From the NCBI GenBank assembly GCA_021234155.1, contig JAJEKV010000096.1, positions 229,501 to 293,500 on the forward strand: 64,000 nucleotides of DNA. The letters are read 5' to 3'. The stretch comes from Isoetes taiwanensis. Taxonomy: Eukaryota; Streptophyta; Lycopodiopsida; Isoetales; Isoetaceae. The notes under the pieces were generated by a model. The model saw nothing but the letters and a program-made list of their open reading frames with translations. It did not search any database and was not told the DNA's origin. Of this stretch, positions 10,500 to 23,000 are shown in pieces (position 1 is the stretch's first letter; each line of letters opens with the position of its first letter). A program made the position numbers and the translations under genes.

Positions 10500-13364
10500 G
10501 TGTTTGTCTTCTTCTTCTTCTTTGCCGGTAGAAGCATCCCCTCCGGCCTACCGCTTCTTGGGCGGAGTCATGTGCGTATGCCCTCTCATCCTCTTCGCAT
10601 ACCCCTCAGAAATTAAGTTTCCTCCGCGGGTTGTGAGTTTTAGGACTGCATGTAAAAAGATCAGGCGTGTTCTTTAGTTTGAACTTAAGGACATGCAATC
10701 ATTTATGAAAAGAAGCGGGCTAAGGGTACAAAGACGGTGGCCGCTTTTAGCCCGCCCAAACACTATTTCAAATTTAATCACATCAAGGGACTAAGTGAGC
10801 GGAGCGTAGTTTATCTTCCTCAAAAGCATTGGGGACCTCGAGTTGGAGGGGAGCATCGATCGTTAGCGACTTCGGAATGGCGCCCCGCTGACGGTAAAGG
10901 CGCTAACAGCGCCTTGCATATGTGTTTTTCCTGACCGCGCGTCCTATTGCAAGCAGTTGATTTGATCGATGAGCACGGAGCTAAGGTAGGAAGCGGAGAG
11001 GAGCTGCCAGACACGGGAACTCTACACTGCGGCGCCATGGAACGGGGATACGCGAGAATCGCAGTGATACAAGTATTAGATGCGAATACACTCTTGAAGA
11101 GACCGACAGAAGAAGCAAAGACTCTAGGTGAGGCTGCGGGATCCGTGATACAGTGGCCCAAGGAATTACTGCGTGAAGAGGTGAGTTTCAGAGATGCCTA
11201 TGTTATTTCGCTTGTAGAACATGCCGTATGTGTTTAAATAATGGAACTGCTGATAAGCTCGACGGATTCATTGTTTCTTTGTCGAGCATTTTTCAGCTTC
11301 GATAGATGATTTACTCTCTGGGTTGAGAGATGCTCGGCAAGGAAACAATGGATCGGGGGTAAAGAACAGTTCCGTTTTAGGTGTGTTTTTTCATGGACTG
11401 TTTACTTGGAATGTTGTACATAGATCAGGCTAGGACTAAGGCCCAGGAGATGCGGTTCAAATGCATCCTCTTGTAGTTAGTCGGAGGGGCCCACCACTGT
11501 CCAGAACCACTCCTCTTCGCAATATTCGAGGAAGATGGTTCAAGGAGAGTGGCTCGCATGTGCTAGAGGCACTTGGGACTAAAAAACAGAGAATAGAAAG
11601 TCAAAAGTGCTTGTAGAGAATGCAAGCCTTGGCTTCCTCTCTGTGGTTTCCCCTCGTGGTTGGTTGTAGAGGCCTCCACCCGGTCAGAGCCCCTCCCTTC
11701 CTAATACTCGGCGAAGATGGTTCGAAGGAGGAGTGACTGACTGGTCGAGGTGCTGCTACCATACAGGGAGATTAGGCGGCTAAAGATTCGACTTACGGGA
11801 AGTCGAGGAAAATGCGACTGTTAATTTTACTGTCTACGATCTCGGCTTCATAAAATGAGAATGCGCCAGCCATCGAGAACTCGGTTAGTACACCTGAGTG
11901 CACATTTGTTAAGGCATTCCCGATTCAGCGTGATCTGAAACGACAAACTCTATGGTTTCCACAATGCGGAGTTGCCGTGTCTATATTCTCGACTCGCCAA
12001 TTCGAGAATGCCTTAACCATGTCGAGAACTCCGGGGATGGTACACATGGAGTGCCGGTTGGGTAAGGCATTCCCGACTTCCTTGGCCGAGGAAATCATCT
12101 GACAAGCTCTGTGGTATCCACTGGGTTGCTGAGTTGCACTGTGACTGATCAAAACAACTTCCCGCCGCCCAGTGTCCGAGGAAGATAGAAGGAGAGTTGT
12201 TAAGACCGTCCGCAGCCAGCTCTAGAGTGCCGCTCGCAGCTGGCCGCTTTCTCACTCACGAGTCGAAAGCTGCCAGCACCTCGGTTAGTCGCCGAGGCCT
12301 CCACCCAATCGAGCCCATCCCCTTCTCGCAATATTCGGCGAAGATGGTTCGAAGGAGACGGTCTTTGATTGGGTAGAGGCCACAAATACCACATACAGGG
12401 AGAATTGGGTTGCAAGAGTTGGCCCGCACGCGAAAACCACTTCGCAAATGTCCGGCAGGAAGATAGAAGGAGAGTGGTTAAGACTGCCCGCAGCCAGCTC
12501 TAGAGTGCACTAGAGCTCTGCGTTTTCGACTCACGAAGTCGAGAAAGCGCCAGCAACTTCGCGGTTGTTGTCGCCGAGGCCTCCACCCCGGGCCGGAGCC
12601 GGTCCTCTTCGCAATATTCGATGAGCATGGTTCTGGCGAGAGTGGCTCAAATCGGGTGGGAGGCACCGGCGACCGCACAAAGAGCCATTGGCGGGGTATC
12701 ACATTCTCGACTCACGAAGTCGAGAAGGTCACCGCAGGTTCTAAAGAATGTGAAGACATTGGGTAGTCGTAGGTATCTCGAATCGCGAAGTCGAGAATCC
12801 CTCAACAACCAGCGGTCCGAGTGTACACTCCCTCTTCTGCCCTCGCGAAGTCGAGAGTTCTCGACTCATGCGAAGAAGAAGAAGGCCTTCTGACTTCCCC
12901 GGATCAAGTGGCAAGCTGAAGTATTCTCAACTCGCCACTCCCTTCTGCATGTCTCCCCCGCAAAGTGGATTTCTTTGTGAGTTAGAAATGGAGATTCCGT
13001 GAAGCAATTCCTATTCGAAGTCTTCTTTGGGAGAAAGACATTCCTAGTTATTTTCTCGTTAATGCTCGCAATATCTTACTTCCTAACACCGGTCTCGATG
13101 ATTTCTATCTCGGTTGCTTGCTACTACTCTAACCACTATTCTCACTTGTGCCTGCATAATGTATTCAATTCAACCACAAGCAAGAAAAAGATAACAAAAA
13201 AAGTAAAACAATACAAAGATTAATGAGATTAATGAGAAAAACAGAGAACAAAGGAGAACAAAGATCAGAACAACGCTGGAGAACAAGACATTTAAAAAAA
13301 TGAGATTAAAAAAGGGTATGATATTACAAAAACATACCTGGAAGATTTGCTGGATGAGGAGGAG
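10500..13364. other. element 1 interior without a supported gene
   Basis: GC-rich DNA containing several diverged copies of an internal repeat with landmarks such as CAATATTCGRBGAAGATGGTTC (11520, 11710, 12330, 12610) and AGGCCTCCACC (11670, 12295, 12575), plus the palindrome family. No ORF has a convincing protein-like composition. An imperfect inverted repeat lies at about 11250-11345 (GATTCATTGTTTC versus GAAACAATGGATC). Confidence 0.5.
11980..12870. repeat. second palindrome cluster of element 1
   Basis: Variants of the same CpG-rich palindrome occur at about 11983-12007, 12251-12267, 12527-12545, 12704-12726, 12775-12797 and 12843-12868. The centre varies (CTCAC, TCGCGAA, CATGCG) while the arms (TTCTCGAC / GTCGAGAA) stay matched. 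They sit in repeated blocks of roughly 310 bp. Confidence 0.75.
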
Positions 13365-13802
13365 GCTTCCGAGTTCGCTTCCATGTGGGTATAGTCGTTG
13401 GCAAAGCGTGAATAAGGATTTGTCGGGCTGTAAATTGTATCAGGGATTAATAAGAGCCTCTAACAACAGAATATAAGTAAAAATGCACTAAAGGACTTAC
13501 AGAAAACTAAAAAGCAGCACTAAAAAGGGCCTCACTTTCTTCTCAGGCGGTAACGCCCGCTCGAACAATGAATCAATGAGAACTTTATTTGGAAGCTGCC
13601 CCCGATCCGTCGACCAAGCTGCTGTCATAAGATGGCCTTGGAATCGCTCGGTTCGATCGATCGCCTGATCGGTAAAGCGGGCGCCTAAGGAAACAGGGGA
13701 GGAAGAGTGATCAGAGAAAACAGGGGAGGAAGAATGGTCGGGGGGAGAGGAAGAGGGTGCGCGATTAATTACCGCACCCTCGAACCGCGTGTAAAAGTGC
13801 AA
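13365..13802 (-). other. possible two-exon hypothetical gene start (element 1)
   Basis: A minus-strand open frame with a Ser/Pro-rich repeat (DHSSSPVFSDHSSSPVS) ends at AAGAAA|GTGAGG near 13536. A second segment starts after an acceptor (ttacag, 13431) and runs to a CAG|GTATG donor near 13339. Phase is kept across this join. No ATG is seen at the 5' end except an internal one. No domain is recognised. It would be transcribed divergently from the transposase-like gene at 14.2 kb. Confidence 0.25.
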
Positions 13803-13909
13803 TAATAAAAACCATTGTCACGTGTGGGCCATGCCCTCCATGACGTGGCAGTGCGGATTGCTGACATGGCCACGGTTTCAGCCTCTGAAGAGGCGCCACG
13901 TGGCCATGA

Positions 13910-14215
13910 CAAAATATGAAAGGGTAGGTTATATGTTTATATATGTTATCTTATGTATTTAATAAGGTTTCAATGGTTGTATTTAATATGGTTTCAATGG
14001 TTGTATTTAATATGGTTTCAATGGTTACAATGTTTACATATGGTTTAGAATGAGTGTGGTTGTATGCTTTAATATGGTTATATGATTTTAGTTAATATGG
14101 TTGTATGATTTTAGTTAATATGGTTGTATGATTTAATATGATTATATTTAATATGTTTGTATGGTTTTATATGGTTCATATGGTCATATTTGTGGTGTTT
14201 GGGGCTATATGGTTT
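13910..14215. repeat. short tandem repeats, (T)ATGGTT-rich
   Basis: Degenerate repeats of TTTAATATGGTTGTATG-like units fill this stretch immediately upstream of the transposase-like gene. No coding content. Confidence 0.7.
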
Positions 14216-14237
14216 TAATGTGAGCTTTTTCATTCAG

Positions 14238-17146
14238 GGAGCATGTGAGATGAGTAAAATGGAGCCAGGGAATTCCAAAGGAGGCCATTGCCCTAGGCTC
14301 CAATGGAGGAAGATGGGTTGCCTTTTGTTGCACCCTTGCAACCAGACGGTATTTGCAGAGGGCATAATAACTGCAGTTGATCCATTTGATAGTGTGAATG
14401 ATGAGAGGCTGGGAGATGAACATCTTGGAGTTGGCATTGTGAAGCTTCTTATCGAAGTTGATACTATCATGTCCCAGGGAAGCTCTAGTGATTGCATTGT
14501 GTGCTCGGGGTCAGGGAGTCCCAAGCTCGAGATGGCCAATTAGATTTATTACACACAAGAATGGTGATACTCTAGAATGCCCTCATGAACTACACACCCC
14601 AAGGCCCACCCAAGGCCATGTGGAAGATTTGGTGGTCGATGAGCATCCTTTGATCACAAGGAAGAGACGCTATATGTCTTTCATAAAAGGCAGCCAAAGG
14701 TGCCCAAGAGGCCTAGAAGTGACAAATATTTAGAAAGGATGGAAAGTATGGCACCAACCAAAGAAAACCTGGAGGCAATTAGGGGACAAGAGTGTTGCAA
14801 CCTAGATTGCACAGTGCATTACAATGTGGATGACCTCGTGCAGATAAGGTCCCAATACATTGGACAGCTTCAAAAAGATAGGATTAATTTCATTTACTCC
14901 TTGTGTAGGAATTCCAGCTATGATGAAAAACACAGGATCTACCGCTATATCAATTGAGGGGAATGAAGGTATGTATGAGAGCATTGAGATGGATTCTTGG
15001 GGTGAGCAAGTCTTCATTTTACAGATACTGGGAGCAGGTTAGAAAAGGGCACACTTTGTTCCAACATGGTAATGCACTCACTTTGAAACCTAGAGCAAAT
15101 ACTCTAAAGGCCATTGCAGTCTTCGAGAGCTTTGTGAGATACATGTCTCAATCTATGCCCCACAAGTCGAAGGTGAACGAGCACGGTGTGCGAGTGGTGC
15201 AAAGAATATCCAAAAGGAGTGCCTTAAGGAGGTCAACTCCATCCTAGAAACTACTGGAGGTAGGCCTCTTTCTCAATCACATTTCAGCAAGTTATGGAGC
15301 ACTCACTTCTCGGACGTGAGTGTCCTACAACACATGCCATTCTCAAAGTGCAACACTTGCATTCAACTCAAGGATACACTTGCATCAACTGCAATAGAGA
15401 AAGAAAGAATGGCAATTAGGGAGCAATTTGCAGATCACCAAAGGGACCAAATATCATGTAGACAGTTGTATTGGCAGTGGAGAACATTTTCTGAGATGCA
15501 GCCGGACAAATTTTTGTGTATAATTCATGATAAGATGGACCAACACAAGACTTTCTTGCCAAAGCTAGATCCTTTACCCAAGCGTTGTCAAAACGCTTTT
15601 CAGATGAAAGTAAGTCCGCAAGGGTGTATTAACACATGGTCATGGAACTGGAACATATGGTCATTTTGTGTGCTTGATCTATGGAGAGATGATCCAAACT
15701 TCCATGTGAGCTCTATTTTCAAGTGCCCGAGAACACTAGAGAAAGGATCGATAGAAGGGAGGAGGTATTCCCCTTCAACACCCATTTTTGAGGCTTTGAT
15801 GGATGATCAACCGCTTTGTTACCAAAGGCAGATAAAAAAGCTCACATCCAAGGTGTCTAGTGAATCAAGGAGGACTTGGGATGATTTCCCCTTACTTGAG
15901 AAATCACTTTGAGGAGCTATGTGTTCGTTGGACAAGCTGTTGGAAAGAAAACAAGAATAGATGGATGTTTGAGGCAATGTCATACTTGACGGCCAGTGGG
16001 GAGTATTCAAAGTTGTGAAAGTGGGATTCATGATGGTTGGGCATACGCATGATGATATAGATGGATTCTTTGGAACTTTCTCCACCAAGCTCAAGAGAGA
16101 AAACGTGACCACTCTCCCTGAACTAATGGATGTGTTTGAGAGCTGCATTGACCCCAACCCAATGGCTTCCTTGATGGATGAGGTTGCAGATTGGAAATCA
16201 TTTGTAGAAGGATACTTGCTAGATGGCAAGGACCGTTTAATGAGGACACACAAAGCCACTTCAATTCAAGTTTTGGGTTAGGGATGGAATACCAATCATG
16301 CAATATAAGTGGAGACCGGTGACAAGTTGTGGATGCCCAGTACAAGGTATCGAGTTGTGGCAAAGGGGTGCTTTCTTTGGTGAAGTTCTCATTCCTAAAG
16401 GGCAGCCAAAACCACTACCTCCCTTCAAGACAGTCAAAGACTCTAGCCAACTGGTGAAGGGCATCAAGGATTACATAATGCACTGGGATGATGCTCGAAA
16501 TGGAAAGCACACCTCCACTCTTAAGAAAAATCAAATGGACTCCCTAATCAAGTACTGGGAGAAAGTTGTGACATGCTTAGAAACCCCGAACGACCATGTG
16601 GGAGGGAGCTAAGAGAGCGGGTTCTTGCCAGAGTCAAGATGGGAGGGTTCTCAAGGTGCAAGCACGTCTAAGAATGCTCACTTGGGTCCCAACAAGGGTT
16701 CCAAGTGGTTTGTGGGAAGTAAGGCCTCAAAGCCGAAGTGGTTTGATCTTCCTGAGTGGGATCCCTTTGAGGACATCAAGGAAGGATACTTTGTGCTAGT
16801 AAGGCCCCGATGATGAGGACTGCCCAATATGGTTAGGGGTGGCACTCTCGATGTGACCACCACTATGCCTGATGGAGAGGAGTTAGGTCCCCGATTCCAA
16901 ATTCAATATTGGGAGCCCATTGGGAGGCACAAGAAGGGCAACTTGAAGGAGCAATACACTGACTGCTGGGAGAAGAAGTGGAGGGCAAATTATGCTGACC
17001 CTCAAAGGAGGGAATTGGTGGAGTGTGTGGTATGGTCATATCCAAGTTCTCACATTGCAAAAGACAACACACACAAGATCCCAAGAAAGGAGATGGACAA
17101 GGCCATGAGCAACCTCCATGCTATATCATTGTATGAGGGTGCATAA
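14238..17146 (+). pseudogene. DUF7869-type transposase-like gene of element 1, frameshifted
   Basis: A long plus-strand coding line broken by about seven frame changes. Segments in order: LQWRKMGCLLLHPCN; ECCNLDCTVHYNVDDLVQIR (14.79 kb); SKSSFYRYWEQVRKG; MPFSKCNTCIQLKDTL (15.34 kb); HDKMDQHKTFLPKL (15.53 kb); a CWKENKNRWMFEAM segment (15.94 kb); and MVGHTHDDIDGFFGTFS (16.03 kb), ending in a Trp-rich C-terminus (IQYWEPIGRH, WEKKW). The Asp-containing HDKMDQ, the ENKN region and GHTHDDID match the order of motifs in large plant, oomycete and animal proteins annotated DUF7869, which I take to be RNase-H-fold transposases of DNA elements. The region just before ENKN carries one extra base relative to the expected DNC motif. 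The gene points at the right TIR. Confidence 0.7.
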
Positions 17147-17317
17147 TATTGAGAAGTTTGAAAACTTTCTCAACTAGTGGTTTGTAAAATTTATGAGGAA
17201 AACAAGTAACCCAATTCTATGTGTGTCATGTGTAATTCTATTCAAGCAATCAATTCAGAAATTTCTTTTATGGTGTGTGAGTCCCATTTTCAGTCCGAGT
17301 CCCAAAATTCAAGATTT

Positions 17318-17342
17318 GTCCCACTTTAATTAAATACGACTT
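17318..17342 (-). repeat. right terminal inverted repeat of element 1
   Basis: Exact reverse complement of 4976-5000. It lies about 170 bases after the last codon of the transposase-like gene. Confidence 0.85.
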
Positions 17343-18708
17343 ATTAATAATGAAATGGATTAACTATTTCTCTACCCGTATGTTATTGTAGGTTGAGATA
17401 GAGGTGAGTGGTTGGCGCATTGTTCTAAGATTTTACCAGGACTTGTTACATGGTTCTAAAGATGTTGTCAAATGTTGTATAAATAATTCTATAAGAAGAG
17501 GAATCCATGCTATTGCATATACCAAGAATTGCATGTGTTTTGGTTGCATAAAAAGTAGGATGTTAATAAGTAGACTAGGTCTTCATCTATAATTAACTGG
17601 CTTTTCATTATGTGAATATGCATGGTTTACGCCTAATGCTATGCAACCTTGAAATGGATAGGTAATGGGAGCCTTGCATACAATGGCAAAATATAAGATG
17701 GATTTTGTTCTATAGATGGATTGGATCCCTACGTCTGGACTATGTACAATGACTTTGGTAGAAGGAGGAATTTGATGGCAAGTTTTAGCAAACACCATAG
17801 GCCTACCATGTCGAATTTACATTGGCAACAAGTATTGCAAAATGAGAGGAATTGCAACTTGTGTACATTATTTTTCTTTCCCATGATCTTAAGACCTGAA
17901 TGGAACCCCATGACCCTTCCCTTCTTATGGTTCGGTGACTCTTTTTAAGCCTTTGCATACTTCATACACAACACATGAGGTCACCCCATCTTCAGGTTGC
18001 CAATCTTGCTTGTATAAGGAAATAAGATCCAAAACTACTCTTTGTGAATTGGTCTAAGTTCTTTGCACAGTTATAAGATTGATGTAGAGGTTTCTATGGA
18101 ATGTAACAAGGGTTTTTTACTCTTAGAGTCTCCTATTATATGTAAATTGCACATTATTGGCTTACACTCGACATATTAGAGTGTGCTCTAGCAGTAGTTC
18201 TATACTGGCAATCCGTATATTGGAACTCAAAAGGAGAAGTTCATCATAAATATTTCTCCATTTTTTATTCCAAAAATGTACTTTATGAAGGATCATTTAA
18301 TACATATTTGTAGATATGTCTTTGTCAAAGACTGAGTATACTGGCAAAGCCAACAAAGTAACGTTGGGCATTTTTTCTAGTAAAAGATAAAAGACAAGCA
18401 TAACTAACAAGACTCCAGCAAGTTCAAGCACTTAATGATTCCTAAAAGTGTCGGTTACAAAAAGAGACAGAGCATCAAGAAATGTGTTACATAAGATAGA
18501 CCCGAATGAACTTTCAACTTTTGTATGGCCCCTAGCATTCTCTACCATGAAACGCATGTTGCACAAATCAAAAGCTCAAATGTAGTGATGTCTGATTTGT
18601 AAAGCTGATTCCTCAATCGAGATATAAGTTGTACACGTCCTATCAAACTCTACAAGTCTGCAACATACAAAGCTGCTATCTGGGAAAGGATCCTTTATAT
18701 TTAGACAT

Positions 18709-18739
<31 letters not shown>

Positions 18740-20081
18740 GAGATGTAGGGAGTGATTACGTGATATATAACCTGTCGTCCAACTAGGGTTCTTTAGGTGG
18801 GTGTTCTCCACTGTCATTCTATGTACTTTGATTCTCATTAGACAAAAACTTTTATCCTCCCAAGAAAAAAACTGAAATTAACTTAATTGATACTAACTTA
18901 AGGGGCAAATGGAAAACAGATTTCAGTTATTTGCCCTAGTTAACTTAACTTAATTTCAAGTAGAAAATAGCCTTTATAGCAATAAAATAAAAGTAATCCA
19001 GAGACGGATCGAATAGGAGGTATAAAAACAAATGGACCTCTTCTTTACATATAGCAAAATCATTTGAAAACTCTTAATCCACGTAGTGGATTTTTAACCT
19101 CATCGTATATTTTAACAGCAAAGCAAATGGCTTTTTCTAGCAAAAGTTTATAACCTTTCTTTCTGCATGATTAGCAACAGTGATATGTGCATGTTGATAT
19201 TGGAATATAAAGGATTATGTTGATGGGCTTCTAATCTCTATGTTCTTGGACTTGATATTATAGTGCCCTTTCGTTCCTAATACTTGCAAGTGAGCATTTT
19301 ACTTTTACCATTCTCGAGCTCTATTTGCATTCTAGGGTCTGTATCATACTAGGAGTTTGTTGGAGCCGTCACGATTATGGTATAGGAGCTTCAATTCCCG
19401 TTTTGCACATAGGAGTAGTTGAATGATTAGGTATATATTTTATTGCCGTTCTTGGTATATGACGACAATTATTATTGTCAGCCCATGAAACTATACTCTC
19501 TAGGTAAGTGTGATGGACTATATACCCTCTAAGGGAAGGTGTGATGACTTCAATTCAATGCATGGGCCACAGACTTAGGGATTCTAAGAGCAATAAAAGA
19601 AGCTCAAGTTTTGGTCGTCCAACTACCATCACTTCCAAATTGGTCCGTGTTTTTTAAGAAAACATTGCTGTGTCGAATTTTGTCCTAAACCATTTTATAT
19701 TGAATGCGACTCTGTGTTGCCCCGAATAAGAGACAAAGCAATCGAAAGATAATGTAAAAATAACAACCATAGCAGCAAAGCACATGGCAACACTTGCAAG
19801 ATAGATACACAAACGAAGCACCAAAGCTTTCTTCTCCCAAGCTTTTGCAAAATTGGCAAACTCTCTCTACATGTCCACAGTAGTTGGCAAATCAGCCATC
19901 ATAAAGAAAAAAACGAGAAAAGGATCCTTTTTCACAGATACAAATCCTCTACCATGGCACATCATCAATTACCGGTTTATAAATTCTGTACAAATCATAT
20001 CGTTACAACTCCTCCAGGTTGAATAAATGTTGGACTACACTGTTCTACTGTAGAAGGACTTTCGAGCTAAACATTGCAGGC
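17343..20081. other. intergenic, no gene seen
   Basis: AT-rich DNA with only short ORFs on either strand. It contains a 29-base T run at 18711-18739, which could be the reverse-oriented tail of an old retroposon, but no body is recognised next to it. Confidence 0.5.
18711..18739. repeat. poly(T) tract, 29 bases
   Basis: Uninterrupted T run. It could be the poly(A) tail of a minus-strand retroposon insertion; I could not find a target duplication. Confidence 0.9.
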
Positions 20082-23000
20082 TTATTTTCCACGACGTGGG
20101 CTAACAGGTGGGAAACGACGTGGGCTATTGGGTTGGAAGGGTCCAACATTGGGTTGAAATGGGTTATGCACAGATGATCCTCTTGGAGTTGGTGCCTGTG
20201 ATAATTCAGCTTGAAAGTCCCTTCTAAAATAAGACAGCTTCTCACTTGCTTCTTTCATTGTTGGTCTCTCATTTTTAGATGGTGCAGAGCACTGAAATGC
20301 CAGTTCTGCCAACTTCTCAAACGTAGAAAGAACGTTCTGTGTCCTTTCCAGCTTTGGATCCAGGACTTCATTCAATTTGCCTTCCACAAATTTCTTAAAT
20401 GCCTGCCCATATATAGCGAAAGTTTTTAAATAAGTTGCTTATGATACAGCCACATTCAGAAATATCCAAAAGAGAACATACCCATCTTACTGTAATGCGC
20501 TCCTCGCTTGGCCTTCGCAGCTCTATTGGCCGCCTTCCCGAGAATAATTCTACCATCAGTATGCCAAAAGAGTATACGTCACTTTTAGTTGTCAGCTTGT
20601 ATGTCTGAAGATAGTCAGGATCCAAATATCCAGCTGTTCCTTTCACTTGTGTTGAAACATGTGTTGCACCTCCTTCTGCAGGCCCAATTTTTGAGAAGCC
20701 AAAATCAGCCACTTTAGCTCTGAAATTATCTGTGAGAAGGATGTTTGTAGATTTAATGTCCCTGTGAATAATCGGTTGGTCTGCAAATTAGAAACACAGT
20801 CATACACAAATTACGTAAGCATACAATTTCTACTAGCACCTTGTGTCTCAATAGAGATAAATACCTGCATACAAATGAAGATATGTAAGCGCATGTGCAA
20901 CATCAATTGCAACATCTATCCTTTTCGCAAAATCCAATGTATCTCCATACACACCTGCATTTAAACCAGAAAGTCAGTCCTAACTTTCATAAAGCTTGTT
21001 CTAAACATATATACCATCAAGATGTTCACGTAAGTTTCCATTTGAAACATATTCCACGACAAGTATATGCTCCCGACGGTCCTCCACATATCCAATTAGC
21101 TTAACAAGGTTTAAGTGCTCAATGTTCGAAAGTGTCTTAAGTTCATTCTCAAACTCTTTTGCACGTCGAGCATCAACAGTCCCCTGCAAATATTGCCAAC
21201 AACAAGAGTTATAATAAAAGAAACAGAGTTCGGGTCAAGGAAATAGGAAGATAATTGTTATGACGCGACTTCCGACATAGACTAACCAGGTGCTCCATAG
21301 CTACTTTAAAAAACATGGGAATTAACAATGAGGGCAGTAACTAGGCAAGTGATTAACCACTGGAAATAATTCGCCTGAGAAACAATGTTCCTGACAATCC
21401 AGCAGCATAGGAATCTAAAAATGAAGTAGCCAGACATATACAATATGCTGCCACATAGATCTGATCCCAGGAAACAAATCGTGGAAAAGGCGGTTTTCAA
21501 GAACTACCTTGTCTGGTTTATTGCCTTGGGTGGTAAGTGTCCAAGAACTAGACAGCAAGGAATTCTTTCATTTCCTTCTGTAAAAAAAAATGGCATGTCT
21601 TGAATATCTAGTCTTCAATATATATGGCTTTTGTATCATTTTACTAATGGCAGTGAGTGAGCGCCCCTATCTTAAATGTATTCCATCAAGTACTATATAT
21701 ATGGCTTTTGTATCATTTTACTAGTGGCAGTGAGTGAGCGCCCCTATCTTAAATGTATTCCATCAAGTACTAGGATACGAACAATCCGCACCTGAAACAT
21801 CCCTAGAAAGTATGGAGATCAAAGATGGTAAAATGTGCGAAGAGATAATACCTTCTTAGCACGCTTCACTGCAACCAGCGTACCATCCCGAAGCTTGCCC
21901 TTGTAAACATCTCCAGAGCCCCCATGTCCAATCTTGTTATTGTTAGAGAAGTTCTGAGTAACTTTCATGAGCTCAGGCATGGTGAAGATCAGGGGACCCT
22001 GACCTGTGACCCCGCTGGTATCTCCACCGAAAGATGTAGAAGAAGTTGCTTCCTGGGATGTCTGAATGGCTGCTGAAAATGAAATGTTAGTTACAGCAAG
22101 AACAAAATTGCTACCTCACATTTCAAGTTACATTGTGGGCCTTAGAAGATGCACTTCATCTCTAAAATGTCTAAGATATCTCATGAGGCATTGTCTTAGC
22201 CCCATAAAGAGGTTAATGTATGTGCTACGGCAATGAGAGGTGACAATCACATGAAACTGACAACCTATCCCACACCAATCTTAGACATCATTCTCAAGCC
22301 TTTCTTCTTTCTTGATGTGAACAATAAGCTGGTTATATCTAATCTATTTACTTTTCTACGGTAATTTGTTTTCTTATGTATAAACCTTGCAATTACTTCC
22401 GAAAAAGAAAATTTTGAATGCAGTTAATAAACTTGTTAAATCACTGACATCGCATCATAGTTTTTGCTTTCTATTTTCAACTAGAAGTCAAGAATTGGGT
22501 TGTGCCACAACATACATCTGACGGCAGCATTGCTGTCTTTTTTATGTGCCAGAAAACATGGACAAATGAATGCGCAGGCTAGAAAGGTGCAGCCTCCCCA
22601 GAATGCAAAGATTCTGCTCCCACCGCCTTGCTGGAATCCAGAGAGTTTCACAACTATAACTTCTCGTGAAGAATTCAATAATGTGTTTGGTATGACAGCT
22701 GATTTACTGTCATGGAGTTCATCTCTTCCTCCTAAAGATGCAAACAAAGAGTATCAGCATTTGAAATCATCTGCATGAGGTACAAGTGGAAAAGTTTGCA
22801 TAGGTCATCTGTGTCTAAGTCAATAAGGATTAAAAGATAATTTGATTTGAATGCATATCCTTGGCTACACGTATACATGGATGAGAAACATATTTTCAGG
22901 TATCATAGAACCAACCTTCACTTTGTTAAAGTGCTTCACTGAGAGGCTGTCTTCCTCCTTTCTTTTCCCTTCCAGTTTATTCTTGGAATCCACAAAGCTG

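Larger units (their letters stand above)
4976..17342. mobile_element. Element 1: 12.4-kb DNA transposon with 25-bp perfect TIRs
   Basis: The 25 bases at 4976-5000 are the exact reverse complement of 17318-17342; one terminus starts AAGTCGTATTTAATTAAAGT. Flanking sequence is ATTA on both sides (4972-4975 and 17343-17346), consistent with a 4-bp target duplication. Inside are a transposase-like pseudogene related to DUF7869 proteins (14.1-17.1 kb, plus strand), a minus-strand gene ending in an FCP1-like HAD phosphatase (6.3-10 kb), one unknown ORF at the left end and about 20 copies of a private palindromic repeat. The perfect TIR, matching flanks and transposase-type gene just inside one end make a single unit likely. 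The family is not one I can name. Confidence 0.75.
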
